Assembly (NCBI RefSeq): GCF_013522925.1
Contig: NZ_JAAMQU010000007.1
Span: forward strand, 248,001-312,000
Direction: 5' to 3'
Length of the DNA: 64,000 nucleotides
From: Pseudomonas japonica
Lineage (GTDB): Bacteria > Pseudomonadota > Gammaproteobacteria > Pseudomonadales > Pseudomonadaceae
Made by a program: the position numbers and the translations under genes. How positions within the stretch are numbered: the stretch's first letter is position 1; each line of letters opens with the position of its first letter. Shown here in pieces: positions 35,876 to 46,857 of this stretch. The notes under the pieces are model-generated. The model was not told the origin of the DNA, did not search any database, and saw nothing but the letters and a program-made list of their open reading frames with translations.

Positions 35876-38716
35876 ATGGCGCAGCAGTATCAACCGGGAC
35901 AACGCTGGATCAGCGACAGCGAAGCCGAGCTCGGCCTGGGCACGGTGATCGCCCAGGACGGCCGCTTGCTGACGGTGCTCTACCCTTCGACCGGGGACAC
36001 GCGCCAGTACGCCTTGCGCAACGCGCCCCTCACCCGCGTACGGTTTTCACCCGGCGACCTGATCACGCACTTCGAAGGCTGGAAGCTCACGGTTCGCGAA
36101 GTGGAGGACGTGGACGGCCTGCTCGTTTACCACGGTTTCAACGCCCAGCACGAACCGCGCACCCTGCCAGAAACCCAGCTGTCCAACTTCATCCAGTTCC
36201 GCCTGCCCAGCGACCGCCTGTTCGCCGGGCAGATCGACCCGCTGCAATGGTTCTCCCTGCGTTACAACACGCTGCAACACAGCAGCCGCCTGATCCAGTC
36301 CTCCCTGTGGGGCCTTGGCGGTGTGCGAGCGCAACCCATCGCGCACCAGCTGCACATCGCCCGTGAAGTCGCCGACCGTATCGCGCCGCGCGTATTGCTG
36401 GCGGACGAAGTAGGCCTGGGTAAAACCATCGAAGCCGGCCTGGTGATCCACCGCCAGTTGCTCAGTGGGCGCGCCAGCCGGGTACTGATCCTGGTGCCGG
36501 AAAACCTCCAGCACCAGTGGCTGGTGGAAATGCGCCGGCGCTTCAACCTTGAGGTGTCGCTGTTCGATGCTGAGCGCTTCCTCGAAAGCGATGCCAGCAA
36601 CCCATTCGATGATGCGCAGTTGGCGCTGGTGTCGCTGGAGTGGCTCACCCACTCCGAGAAAGCGCAGGACGCGCTGTTCGCCGCCGGGTGGGACGTGCTG
36701 GTGGTGGACGAAGCGCACCACCTGGTATGGCACCCGGATCACGTCAGCCCTGAATACGGCCTGGTGGAACAGCTGGCCCAGGTTATCCCTTCCGTACTGC
36801 TGCTTACCGCCACACCAGAACAGCTTGGCCTGGACAGCCACTTTGCGCGCCTGCGCCTGCTGGACCCGAACCGCTTCCATGACCTGGAAGCCTTCCGCCA
36901 CGAAAGCGAACACTACAAGCCTGTGGCCGAGGCGGTGCAGGAGCTGCTGGAACAGGGCCGCCTGTCCGAAGCTGCGCACAAGACCATCCATGACTTCCTC
37001 GGCGCCGAAGGCGAGGCCCTGTTGGGCGCGGTGCAGGATGGCGACGTGGAAGCCAGCGCCCGCCTGATCCGCGAGCTGCTGGACCGCCACGGCACCGGCC
37101 GCGTGCTGTTCCGCAATACCCGTGCAGCCATTCAGGGTTTCCCGGAGCGCGAACTGCACGCCAGCCCGCTGGAAGCACCGGCGGAATACGCCGAGCTCAC
37201 CGGGCACGATGCGTTGCATCCGGAGCTCGCGCTTCAAGGCTCGCTGGGTGATACCGACGAACACCGCTGGTGGCGCTTCGACCCACGGGTCACCTGGCTG
37301 ATCGACACGCTCAAAACCTTGAAGAAGATGAAAGTGCTGGTGATCTGCGCCAAGGCAGAAACCGCCATGGACCTCGAAGACGCCTTGCGGGTGCGCTCGG
37401 GCATTCCGGCCACTACCTTCCACGAAGGCATGAGCATCCTGGAGCGGGACCGCGCAGCCGCCTACTTCGCCGACGAAGAGTACGGCGCGCAGGTGCTGAT
37501 CTGCTCCGAGATCGGCTCTGAAGGGCGTAACTTCCAGTTCGCTCACCACCTGGTGCTGTTCGACCTGCCAGCGCACCCCGACCTGCTCGAACAACGCATC
37601 GGCCGCCTGGACCGTATCGGCCAGAAGCACGTCATCCAGCTGCATGTGCCTTACCTGGCCGCTACGCCGCAAGCGCGGCAGTTCCGCTGGTACCACGAAG
37701 CGCTGAATGCCTTCCTCAACACCTGCCCCACCGGCAACACGCTGCAGCATCGCTTTGGCGAGCGGCTGCAAGCGCAACTGGACGGTGGCAGCGAAGCCGA
37801 ATTCGAAGCGCTGATCGCCGAGGCACGCGCCGAGCGCGAGCGGCTGGAAGCCGAACTGCACAGCGGCCGCGACCGCTTGCTGGAGCTCAACTCCGGCGGC
37901 GCTGGCGAAGGCCAGGCGTTGGTGGAGGCGATCGAAGAACAAGACGACCAGTTCGCGCTGCCGATCTATATGGAAACCCTGTTCGATGCCTTCGGTATCG
38001 ACAGCGAGGACCACTCGGAAAACGCGCTGGTCCTCAAGCCCAGCGAGAAGATGCTCGACGCCAGCTTCCCCTTGGGCGACGACGAAGGTGTGACCATCAC
38101 CTACGACCGCCAACAGGCGTTGTCGCGCGAGGACATGCAATTCCTCACCTGGGAACACCCCATGGTTCAAGGCGGCATGGACCTGGTGCTGTCCGGCTCG
38201 ATGGGCAACACCGCCGTGGCGCTTATCAAGAACAAGGCCTTGAAGCCCGGCACGGTCCTGCTCGAGTTGCTGTACGTCAGTGAAGCAGTCGCGCCGCGGG
38301 CGCTGCAGCTGGGTCGCTTCCTGCCCCCCATGGCGCTGCGCTGCCTGTTGGACGGCAACGGCAATGACCTGGCGCCACGGGTGGCGTTCGAAACGCTCAA
38401 CGATCAGCTTGAAAGCGTGCCCAAGGGCAGCGCCAACAAGTTTATCCAGGCCCAGCGCGACGCCCTGGCCCCCCGCATCAATGGCGCCGAGGCAAAAGTG
38501 GCGCCACGCCATGCCGAGCGTGTCGCCGAGGCGCAACGCCGTCTGGGTGCCGAACTGGACGAGGAAATCGCCCGCCTGACCGCGCTGCGCGCGATCAACC
38601 CGAGCGTACGCGAGAGCGAAATCCAGGCGCTGCGCGATCAACGCGAACAGGGCCTGGCGATGCTGGCCAAGGCCGCCCTGCGCCTGGAAGCCATCCGCGT
38701 ACTGGTTGCTGGTTAA
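35876..38716 (+). CDS. rapA: RNA polymerase-associated helicase RapA
   Basis: A 946-residue Swi2/Snf2-type ATPase that binds RNA polymerase and promotes its recycling. The N-terminal Tudor-like region (about 1-110) is followed by Walker [14 protein letters not shown] near 177, the DEAH-like [10 protein letters not shown] near 277, [10 protein letters not shown], and the C-terminal helicase motifs [17 protein letters not shown] and [12 protein letters not shown]. The RapA-specific C-terminal domains follow. The length is close to E. coli RapA (968). It starts at an ATG preceded by GGAG and has no co-transcribed neighbour. Confidence 0.95.
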   Translation: MAQQYQPGQRWISDSEAELGLGTVIAQDGRLLTVLYPSTGDTRQYALRNAPLTRVRFSPGDLITHFEGWKLTVREVEDVDGLLVYHGFNAQHEPRTLPETQLSNFIQFRLPSDRLFAGQIDPLQWFSLRYNTLQHSSRLIQSSLWGLGGVRAQPIAHQLHIAREVADRIAPRVLLADEVGLGKTIEAGLVIHRQLLSGRASRVLILVPENLQHQWLVEMRRRFNLEVSLFDAERFLESDASNPFDDAQLALVSLEWLTHSEKAQDALFAAGWDVLVVDEAHHLVWHPDHVSPEYGLVEQLAQVIPSVLLLTATPEQLGLDSHFARLRLLDPNRFHDLEAFRHESEHYKPVAEAVQELLEQGRLSEAAHKTIHDFLGAEGEALLGAVQDGDVEASARLIRELLDRHGTGRVLFRNTRAAIQGFPERELHASPLEAPAEYAELTGHDALHPELALQGSLGDTDEHRWWRFDPRVTWLIDTLKTLKKMKVLVICAKAETAMDLEDALRVRSGIPATTFHEGMSILERDRAAAYFADEEYGAQVLICSEIGSEGRNFQFAHHLVLFDLPAHPDLLEQRIGRLDRIGQKHVIQLHVPYLAATPQARQFRWYHEALNAFLNTCPTGNTLQHRFGERLQAQLDGGSEAEFEALIAEARAERERLEAELHSGRDRLLELNSGGAGEGQALVEAIEEQDDQFALPIYMETLFDAFGIDSEDHSENALVLKPSEKMLDASFPLGDDEGVTITYDRQQALSREDMQFLTWEHPMVQGGMDLVLSGSMGNTAVALIKNKALKPGTVLLELLYVSEAVAPRALQLGRFLPPMALRCLLDGNGNDLAPRVAFETLNDQLESVPKGSANKFIQAQRDALAPRINGAEAKVAPRHAERVAEAQRRLGAELDEEIARLTALRAINPSVRESEIQALRDQREQGLAMLAKAALRLEAIRVLVAG

Positions 38717-38788
38717 CGTTGAACAACCCGCCGGTGGCGCCCGCAACGGGTCGCTACCGGCTGCAATGCACCGCTATAGCGCAGCGGT

Positions 38789-39094
38789 CTAGCTGCTTGC
38801 CCTTTCCTGGAACACAACCCACGGCGATACAACGACAGCCCACAGTTGCGGGTCGCGCTCTACCAGGTCTGCCGCCCGGCGTTCTCCCAGCTTTTCAAGC
38901 GTGCCTGCCTCAAGCCAGGCGCTTACCCGCCCTTTATCGTTCTCGGCCATCGCTTCAGCAACCGCTACCAGGTCCAGCTCTGGGGCGACCCACAAGAGTG
39001 CGCCCTTGGCAAAGAAGGGTTGTAGCTCTTGCCAGCTGATCTTTGCCGTCTCGCCGAGCAATTTGGCATAGAGGGTGCTTGTGTGTTGTGTCAT
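38789..39094 (-). CDS. DUF2288 family protein
   Basis: 101 residues matching the short DUF2288 proteins. The start TLYAKLLGETAKISWQELQ, the middle FFAKGALLWVAPELDLVAVA and the end DPQLWAVVVSPWVVFQE are the conserved blocks. The function is unknown. It converges on rapA and is divergent from braC, which lies 359 bases upstream of its start. Confidence 0.75.
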   Translation of the reverse strand: MTQHTSTLYAKLLGETAKISWQELQPFFAKGALLWVAPELDLVAVAEAMAENDKGRVSAWLEAGTLEKLGERRAADLVERDPQLWAVVVSPWVVFQERASS

Positions 39095-39293
39095 TGGCCG
39101 GGCCTAGGAAACTGAGGTGGCGGCTATGATAGCGAGTGCGTCAGTTCTGAAAAACCCGGTTTCAAATCCGCGTCACACAGGAAACACCCGCAATTTCGGG
39201 GCTTGAGCGCGATGAACGGCAAAGCCCTGCACTCAATATATAAATAACTTTCACAGAAGCGACATAATGCCAAGGTACGGCAACTGGCCAGCT

Positions 39294-39385
39294 TTCCAAG
39301 GGCTCAAGGTGCAATCTACACTGCGCCGGTGATACCACGGGGCGGGCCGGGTTTGGTCGATTCTGGTGCACCTGCGAAAGCAGGT
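39294..39385 (+). promoter_or_regulatory. braC promoter and leader hairpin
   Basis: TTCCAA (39294-39299) and TACACT (39317-39322) with a 17-base spacer form a plausible sigma70 promoter. The leader of about 125 bases contains ACCTGC-GAAA-GCAGGT (39370-39385), a stable GNRA-loop hairpin. No other gene is seen in 39095-39453. Confidence 0.4.
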
Positions 39386-39453
39386 TCGCGATACCGGTCC
39401 CGAGGCCCCCGCCGCACGGACTATAAGAACTAAAAACACGAGAGTGGAGCCCT

Positions 39454-40572
39454 ATGCACAACACTACCAAGATGTCCAAGCTGTTCGCCGCCATGGTACT
39501 CGCGGGCGCCGCGAGCTATTCCTACGCCGCCGACACCATCAAGGTCGGCATCGCTGGCCCTAAAACCGGCCCGGTCGCTGAATACGGCACCATGCAGTTC
39601 AATGGCGCCAAGATGGCCATCGAGCAGATCAACGCCAAGGGTGGCGTGGATGGCAAGAAGCTCGAAGCTGTCGAATACGACGACGTCTGCGATCCAAAGC
39701 AAGCCGTGGCCGTGGCCAACAAAGTGGTCAACGACGGCGTGAAGTTCGTGGTTGGTCACCTGTGCTCCAGCTCCACTCAGCCGGCCTCCGACATTTACGA
39801 AGACGAAGGCGTGCTGATGATTACCCCGGCTGCCACCAGCCCGGACATCACCAACCGTGGCTACAAGCTGGTGTTCCGCACCATCGGCCTGGACAGCGCC
39901 CAGGGCCCGGCAGCCGGCAACTACATCGCCGACCACGTGAAGCCCAAGGTTGTGGCGGTCGTCCACGACAAGCAGCAATACGGTGAAGGCATCGCCACCG
40001 CCGTCAAGCAAACCCTGGAAGGCAAAGGCGTGAAAGTTGCCGTGTTCGAAGGCATCAACGCCGGCGACAAGGACTTCTCCTCCCTCATCGCCAAGCTCAA
40101 GCAAGCGAACGTGGACTTCGTCTACTACGGCGGCTACCACCCCGAATTGGGCCAGATCCTGCGCCAGTCCAAGGAAAAAGGCCTGAACGCGAAGTTCATG
40201 GGACCGGAAGGCGTGGGCAACGACTCCATTTCGCAGATCGCTGGCGATGCCTCCGAAGGTTTGCTGGTTACCCTGCCAAAATCCTTTGATCAGGACCCGG
40301 CCAACCAGGCGCTGGCTCAAGCATTCAAGGACAAGAAGCAAGACCCGAGCGGCCCGTTCGTCTTCCCTTCCTACTCTGCTGTGCAGGTCATTGCAGAAGG
40401 CATCAAGGCCGCCAAAAGCGAAGACAGCGAGAAAGTGGCCCAGGCTATCCACGCTGGTTCCTTCAAGACGCCGATGGGCGACCTGAGCTTCGATGCCAAG
40501 GGCGACTTGAAGAACTTCCAGTTCGTGGTCTACGAATGGCACTTCGGCAAGCCGAAGACCGAAGCGAAGTAA
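39454..40572 (+). CDS. braC: Branched-chain amino-acid ABC transporter, substrate-binding protein BraC
   Basis: A 372-residue periplasmic binding protein. The signal peptide ends near ASYSYA at residue 25. The mature protein starts ADTIKVGIAGPKTGPVAEYG, the usual LivJ/BraC start. VGHLCSSSTQPASDIYED carries the Cys and Ser residues of the ligand pocket, and YYGGYHPELGQ is conserved. It binds Leu, Ile, Val and often Ala and delivers them to BraDE. A strong terminator follows, so binding protein should be made in excess over the membrane components downstream. Confidence 0.94.
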   Translation: MHNTTKMSKLFAAMVLAGAASYSYAADTIKVGIAGPKTGPVAEYGTMQFNGAKMAIEQINAKGGVDGKKLEAVEYDDVCDPKQAVAVANKVVNDGVKFVVGHLCSSSTQPASDIYEDEGVLMITPAATSPDITNRGYKLVFRTIGLDSAQGPAAGNYIADHVKPKVVAVVHDKQQYGEGIATAVKQTLEGKGVKVAVFEGINAGDKDFSSLIAKLKQANVDFVYYGGYHPELGQILRQSKEKGLNAKFMGPEGVGNDSISQIAGDASEGLLVTLPKSFDQDPANQALAQAFKDKKQDPSGPFVFPSYSAVQVIAEGIKAAKSEDSEKVAQAIHAGSFKTPMGDLSFDAKGDLKNFQFVVYEWHFGKPKTEAK

Positions 40573-40592
40573 TCCGCCCACCAAGGCCCCTC

Positions 40593-40627
40593 AAAGCCCA
40601 CTGCCCTCGCGCAGTGGGCTTTGTTTT
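40593..40627 (+). terminator. Terminator/attenuator after braC
   Basis: AAAGCCCACTGC (40593-40604) and GCAGTGGGCTTT (40611-40622) form a 12-bp stem followed by GTTTT. Partial readthrough into braD would give the usual excess of binding protein. Confidence 0.8.
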
Positions 40628-40791
40628 ACGAGTACCGAAGCCTGCGCCGTGATCCGGCAAGGGCTTCCCCTGAAAATCTTAAAACCGTTACACGCGGTTC
40701 GCCGGACCAGCCGAGGCTGAAGGCTCCTTGAGAGTGCCTACCCCGCCCAGCTCGCCGGAGAAATGCAGACAGGTTTTTAGGAGCGCGGCAA

Positions 40792-41711
<920 letters not shown>

Positions 41712-41715
<4 letters not shown>

Positions 41716-42961
41716 GCAAGTCAATCAAGTCCGCGCTCTTCAGCGCGCTGCTGGTATGGGCCGTGGCCTACCCGGTATTCGGGCTCAAGCTGGTGTTCTC
41801 CGGCGTAACCTTGCAGGTGCAGGGCGCCGACCCTACTACTGTGCTCATCATCGCCCTGTGCTCGGTGGCCCTGTTCGTACGCGTATTGCTGGCCAGCCGC
41901 AACAGCGGCGCAAGCAAGCCAAGCCGGGCCCCGCTGCTGCCGGCCAACGTCTCCAACTGGCTCACCCTGCCGCGCACCCAGCGCTGGGGCCTCGCCGCCC
42001 TGATCGTGCTGGCGTTCATCTGGCCATTCTTCGGCTCCCGGGGGGCGGTGGACATCGCCACGCTGGTGCTGATCTACGTGATGCTCGGCCTGGGCCTCAA
42101 TATCGTGGTCGGCCTGGCCGGCCTGCTGGACCTGGGCTACGTGGGCTTCTATGCCGTGGGCGCCTACAGCTATGCCCTGCTCTCCCATTACCTGGGCCTG
42201 AGCTTCTGGGAATGCCTGCCACTGGCGGGCCTGCTGGCGGCACTGTTCGGCTTTGTGCTGGGCTTCCCCGTGCTGCGCCTGCGTGGTGATTACCTGGCCA
42301 TCGTGACACTGGGCTTCGGTGAGATCATCCGCATCTTCCTGCGTAACCTCACCAGCATCACTGGCGGCCCGAACGGTATCGGCAACATTGAAAAGCCTAC
42401 CTTCTTCGGCCTCAGCTTCGAGCGCAAGGCAGCGGAAGGGGCGCAGACGTTCCACCAGTTCTTCGGGCTGGACTACAACGCGGCGGACAAGGTGGTGTAC
42501 CTGTACCTGGTCGCCCTGTTGCTGGCCCTGGCGGCGCTGTTCGTGATCAATCGCCTGCTGCGCATGCCGATCGGCCGTGCGTGGGAAGCGCTGCGTGAAG
42601 ACGAAATCGCCTGCCGCGCGCTGGGGCTCAACCCCACCGTGATCAAGCTGTCGGCCTTTACCTTGGGCGCTGCCTTCGCGGGCTTCGCCGGCAGCTTCTT
42701 CGCCGCGCGGCAGGGGCTGGTCACGCCCGAATCCTTCACCTTCATCGAGTCGGCGATCATTCTCGCCATCGTGGTGCTGGGCGGGATGGGCTCGCAGCTT
42801 GGGGTGATTCTCGCGGCGATCGTGATGATCCTGCTGCCTGAATTGATGCGGGAGTTCAGCGACTACCGCATGTTGATGTTCGGCGCCTTGATGGTGCTGA
42901 TGATGGTGTGGCGCCCGCAGGGCCTGCTGCCCATGCAACGTCCCCACATGGAGCTGCGTCG

Positions 42962-42965
<4 letters not shown>
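41712..42965 (+). CDS. braE: Branched-chain amino-acid ABC transporter permease BraE
   Basis: A 417-residue LivM-type permease. An N-terminal extension of about 85 residues with two helices, characteristic of the gammaproteobacterial LivM/BraE proteins, precedes the core domain. The core contains [24 protein letters not shown] and the coupling loop [20 protein letters not shown], then [14 protein letters not shown]. It forms the heterodimeric channel with BraD. ATGA overlaps join it to braD upstream and braF downstream, so translation is coupled. Confidence 0.94.
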
Positions 42966-43729
<764 letters not shown>

Positions 43730-43730
43730 G

Positions 43731-44432
43731 ATGCTGCGTTTCGAGAACGTATCGACCTTCTACGGCAAGATCCAGGCCCTGCACTCGGTCAACGTGGAGA
43801 TCAATCAAGGCGAGATCGTCACGCTCATCGGTGCCAACGGCGCTGGCAAGTCGACGTTGCTGATGACCCTGTGCGGCTCGCCGCGGGCGCACTCGGGCAG
43901 CATTCGCTACCTGGGCGAGGAGCTGGTTGGGCTGGATTCGGCGCAGATCATGCGCAAGAGTATTGCCGTGGTACCTGAAGGGCGCCGGGTGTTCGCCCGG
44001 CTGACCGTCGAGGAAAACCTTGCCATGGGTGGGTTCTTCACCGAGAAAGGCGACTACCAGGCCCAGCTGGACAAAGTGCTGCAGCTGTTCCCTCGGCTCA
44101 AGGAGCGCTACAACCAGCGGGGCGGGACCATGTCCGGCGGCGAGCAGCAAATGCTCGCCATCGGCCGTGCCCTGATGAGCAAGCCGAAATTGCTGTTGCT
44201 CGACGAGCCCTCACTGGGGCTGGCACCGATCATCATCCAGCAGATCTTCGACATCATCGAGCAACTGCGGCGTGATGGCGTGACAGTCTTCCTGGTAGAG
44301 CAGAATGCCAACCAGGCGCTGAAGGTGGCGGATCGTGCCTACGTGCTGGAAAACGGCCGGGTGGTCATGACCGGCACCGGCGAGGCACTGCTTACCGACC
44401 CGAAAGTGCGCGACGCCTACCTGGGCGGCTGA
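43731..44432 (+). CDS. braG: Branched-chain amino-acid ABC transporter ATPase BraG
   Basis: A 233-residue LivF-type ATP-binding protein, partner of BraF. Walker A is GANGAGKST near residue 36, the Q-loop region ends in VVPEGRRVF, the signature is MSGGEQQMLAIGRAL, Walker B is LLLLDEPSLGLAP, and the switch His position reads LVEQNANQALK, with Gln/Asn as usual in LivF. It starts 1 base after braF and is the last gene of the operon, converging on a LysR regulator. Confidence 0.94.
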   Translation: MLRFENVSTFYGKIQALHSVNVEINQGEIVTLIGANGAGKSTLLMTLCGSPRAHSGSIRYLGEELVGLDSAQIMRKSIAVVPEGRRVFARLTVEENLAMGGFFTEKGDYQAQLDKVLQLFPRLKERYNQRGGTMSGGEQQMLAIGRALMSKPKLLLLDEPSLGLAPIIIQQIFDIIEQLRRDGVTVFLVEQNANQALKVADRAYVLENGRVVMTGTGEALLTDPKVRDAYLGG

Positions 44433-44439
44433 CCAGCGA

Positions 44440-45333
44440 CTATTGCTCGGCGCCTGCTCCCCAGGCGCCGAGCCAATCGGCGACTACCTTTACCCGCCGG
44501 GGCAAGCCTGCGGTATAGCCATGCACGAGATACAACGGCAGGCGCCGCGCCTTGTAGCCACTCAACAACCGCACCAGCCGACCTTCGGCCAGGTCCTCCG
44601 CGATCAGGTACGCAGGCAGGCGCGCGATGCCGGCACCCGCCAGCGCGGCGTGGCGCAGCAACGTGTAATGGTTGGTCCGCACCGGGCCATTCACCTGCAC
44701 CTCGCAGGGTTGATGAGCCACATGGAAGCTCCAGCGTTCAGGATGGCTTGCATGGCTATGCAACAGGCATGCATGGCCTTGCAGGGCTTGCGGTGAAGCG
44801 GGGCTGCCATGGGCTGCAACATAGCCCGGCGCGGCGCAGGTCACTTCTTCCATATGCAGAAACGGCAGGGCTACCAGCCGCTCTTCCGTGCCCACATGGT
44901 CGCGGACGGCGAGGTCAAAGCCCTCCCGCAGCAAGTCGCGGTAACTGTTGGAAAGGTCGACTTCCACTTGAAGGTTCGGGTAGTCCCGCTGCAGGAAGCC
45001 GAACAAGGGCTGAAACACCGCCTCCCCTACCGACACTGGCAACGTGAGCCGAACCAGCCCGGCAGTATCGTCCCGCAGCCCAGCCAGTGTTTGCCGGGCA
45101 CGCTCGCTTTGCTCGAGCAACGCCTGGGCCTGGGGCAATAGCGCCGCGCCGGCTGCGGTGAGCCCTAGCCGACGGGTAGTGCGATGAATCAACTGCACAC
45201 CACACGCGCGTTCCATTTCGCTGACGCGCTTGGACAGCTGCCCTTTGCTCCAGCCCAACCGTTGGGCGGCGCGCGTGAAGGAGCCCTCGCGTATCAGTAC
45301 CGCAAACGCACACAGGTCTTGCGTGGTGCTCAT
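44440..45333 (-). CDS. LysR family transcriptional regulator
   Basis: A 297-residue regulator. The N-terminal winged helix-turn-helix has FAVLIREGSFTRAAQRLGWSKG with a recognition helix KGQLSKRVSEME. The linker helix and a two-lobe effector domain follow (VRLTLPVSVGEAVFQPL, FDLAVRDHVGTEERLVALP). It belongs to the large single-LysR/divergent-dehydrogenase group (CrgA/DmlR-like). It is divergent from a short-chain dehydrogenase 94 bases away, which is its likely target. The effector is unknown. Confidence 0.88.
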   Translation of the reverse strand: MSTTQDLCAFAVLIREGSFTRAAQRLGWSKGQLSKRVSEMERACGVQLIHRTTRRLGLTAAGAALLPQAQALLEQSERARQTLAGLRDDTAGLVRLTLPVSVGEAVFQPLFGFLQRDYPNLQVEVDLSNSYRDLLREGFDLAVRDHVGTEERLVALPFLHMEEVTCAAPGYVAAHGSPASPQALQGHACLLHSHASHPERWSFHVAHQPCEVQVNGPVRTNHYTLLRHAALAGAGIARLPAYLIAEDLAEGRLVRLLSGYKARRLPLYLVHGYTAGLPRRVKVVADWLGAWGAGAEQ

Positions 45334-45334
45334 T

Positions 45335-45350
45335 GTTTCCTCACAGAAAC
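45335..45350. promoter_or_regulatory. Inverted repeat in the LysR/SDR intergenic region
   Basis: GTTTC-CTCACA-GAAAC sits directly upstream of the LysR ATG, over its ribosome site. It is a candidate autoregulatory site. Two TTATCC direct repeats lie further toward the dehydrogenase. Confidence 0.3.
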
Positions 45351-45427
45351 AGTAGATGACTTATCCGGTAGGTTATCCCACCCAACGCCAGGCGTAGAGT
45401 GTGACTTCATCCACAGAGGAGCCACTT

Positions 45428-46030
45428 ATGAAAATCCTGTTGATCGGTGCAAGCGGCACCGTAGGCACTGCTATCGAGCAAGAGTTGGGGCCGCGCCATG
45501 AGCTGATTCGCGCCGGCCGAAGCCACGGCGACGTTCGCGTCGATATCACTGACCCGGCGTCCATCAGCGGGCTGTACCGGAAGGTGGGAACGGTAGACGC
45601 CGTGATCTGCGCGGCTGGCCAGGTGGTATTCAAAGCCCTGACGGAGATGACCCCCGAGGATTTCGAACTGGGCCTTCGCAACAAGCTCATGGGCCAGGTG
45701 AACCTAGTGATGCTGGGCCAGGCCGCGCTCAACGACGGCGGCTCATTCACCCTCACTAGCGGGATTCTCAGCGAAGCGCCGATTGCCAGCGGCGCCAGTG
45801 CGGCCCTGGTAAACGGGGCACTGGACGCGTTCGTGCGCGGCGCCGCCATCGAGCTGCCTCGCGGCCTGCGCGTCAACTCGGTAAGCCCCACAGTGCTGGT
45901 AGAAGCCTTGCCGTCGTACGGGCCATACTTCCGGGGGTTCAAACCCGCAACGGGCGCCGACGTCGCGCTGGCCTATGCGCGCAGTGTCGAGGGCCGGCAA
46001 ACCGGGCAAACGTACCGCGTCGGTTACTAA
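45428..46030 (+). CDS. Short-chain dehydrogenase/reductase without the YxxxK motif
   Basis: A 200-residue Rossmann protein. LLIGASGTVGTAI is the nucleotide-binding GxxGxxG motif, and RSHGDVRVDITDP and VDAVICAAGQV follow as in classical SDRs. The catalytic Tyr-x-x-x-Lys is not present. The corresponding segment reads IASGASAALVNGALDAF, so the canonical mechanism cannot apply unless another residue serves. It belongs to a small group of SDR-like proteins of about 200 residues common beside LysR regulators. The ATG has AGAGGAG upstream. An in-frame GTG at 45401 is less likely. Confidence 0.8.
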   Translation: MKILLIGASGTVGTAIEQELGPRHELIRAGRSHGDVRVDITDPASISGLYRKVGTVDAVICAAGQVVFKALTEMTPEDFELGLRNKLMGQVNLVMLGQAALNDGGSFTLTSGILSEAPIASGASAALVNGALDAFVRGAAIELPRGLRVNSVSPTVLVEALPSYGPYFRGFKPATGADVALAYARSVEGRQTGQTYRVGY

Positions 46031-46082
46031 GCGCGGCGGAATTACGTGTTAACGTGGCCGACCGTTTGATGGAGGCCACCTG

Positions 46083-46757
46083 ATGCACGCTGTTCGCCCC
46101 TTGCTGCTCGCCACCCTGCTACCCCTGTTCGCCGGTTGCCAACTGTTCGATTTCATGGGGCATGACGCGCCAGCCGAGCTGTCGGGGCAAACCCGCATGC
46201 AGGGCACCTTGACCGCGGCAGAGGGCGGGTTACTGTTCACGCCGTGCGACTCGTCGCGAACGTTCAAGGTGACCGATAACGGCAGTACCGACATTGCCGA
46301 AGAAGCCGCCGCGTTGGGCGATGGCTCGGGTGCATTGTTCGCCGATGTCCGCGGCCGCTTCGATGGCAATACCGTGGAAGGCAGCGCCGGCGATTTGAAC
46401 CTGCAAACCCTGTATCGTGTGGAGCGCGCCAGTGGCGGCTGCAAGGACCCGAATTTCAAGCTCAGCGGTTATTACGCGCAGGGGCATGGGCCCGAATGGG
46501 CAGTGCGGGTGAGCCCCAACGGAATGAAAGTGCAACGTGAAGGCCAGCCCGATCTCGCCGTGCCGTACATGCAAGAACAGATACCCGGTGGTGGCACCAG
46601 CTTGAGCAGCGAAGCGAACCATCAACGGATCGAGCTATGGATCGCTCCCCAGCGCTGCGTAGACGGCACTCGGGTGACCTTCCTCAGCGCCGAGCTGCGG
46701 CTGGGGGATCAGGTGCAGCGCGGCTGCGCCTACCCTGGTGGTGCTCAAGGCCAGTAA
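46083..46757 (+). CDS. Putative outer-membrane or periplasmic lipoprotein
   Basis: 224 residues with a lipoprotein signal (LLPLFAGC, lipidated Cys at 19). The remainder is beta-rich with two similar-sized parts: TPCDSSRTFKVTDNG near residue 57, and ELWIAPQRCVDGTRVTFLSAELRLGDQVQRGCAYPG at the end with a conserved Cys pair. This arrangement is like the COG3650/META-type small domain found in Pseudomonas lipoproteins. The function is unknown. It lies 52 bases after the dehydrogenase and 100 before an FAD protein. Confidence 0.7.
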   Translation: MHAVRPLLLATLLPLFAGCQLFDFMGHDAPAELSGQTRMQGTLTAAEGGLLFTPCDSSRTFKVTDNGSTDIAEEAAALGDGSGALFADVRGRFDGNTVEGSAGDLNLQTLYRVERASGGCKDPNFKLSGYYAQGHGPEWAVRVSPNGMKVQREGQPDLAVPYMQEQIPGGGTSLSSEANHQRIELWIAPQRCVDGTRVTFLSAELRLGDQVQRGCAYPGGAQGQ

Positions 46758-46857
46758 GGCCGCGCGGCGGGTGCACCTGTGGCCGCGGCGCCGTGAGCGG
46801 GTATAATCGCCGGCTTGCATTAGCGCCGCGACAGCGCGGCCGGCCACTGGACCCACC

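Noticed and set aside
36047..38746. An 899-codon minus-strand open frame
   Set aside because: It is fully antisense to rapA, with low-complexity His/Gln-rich translation.
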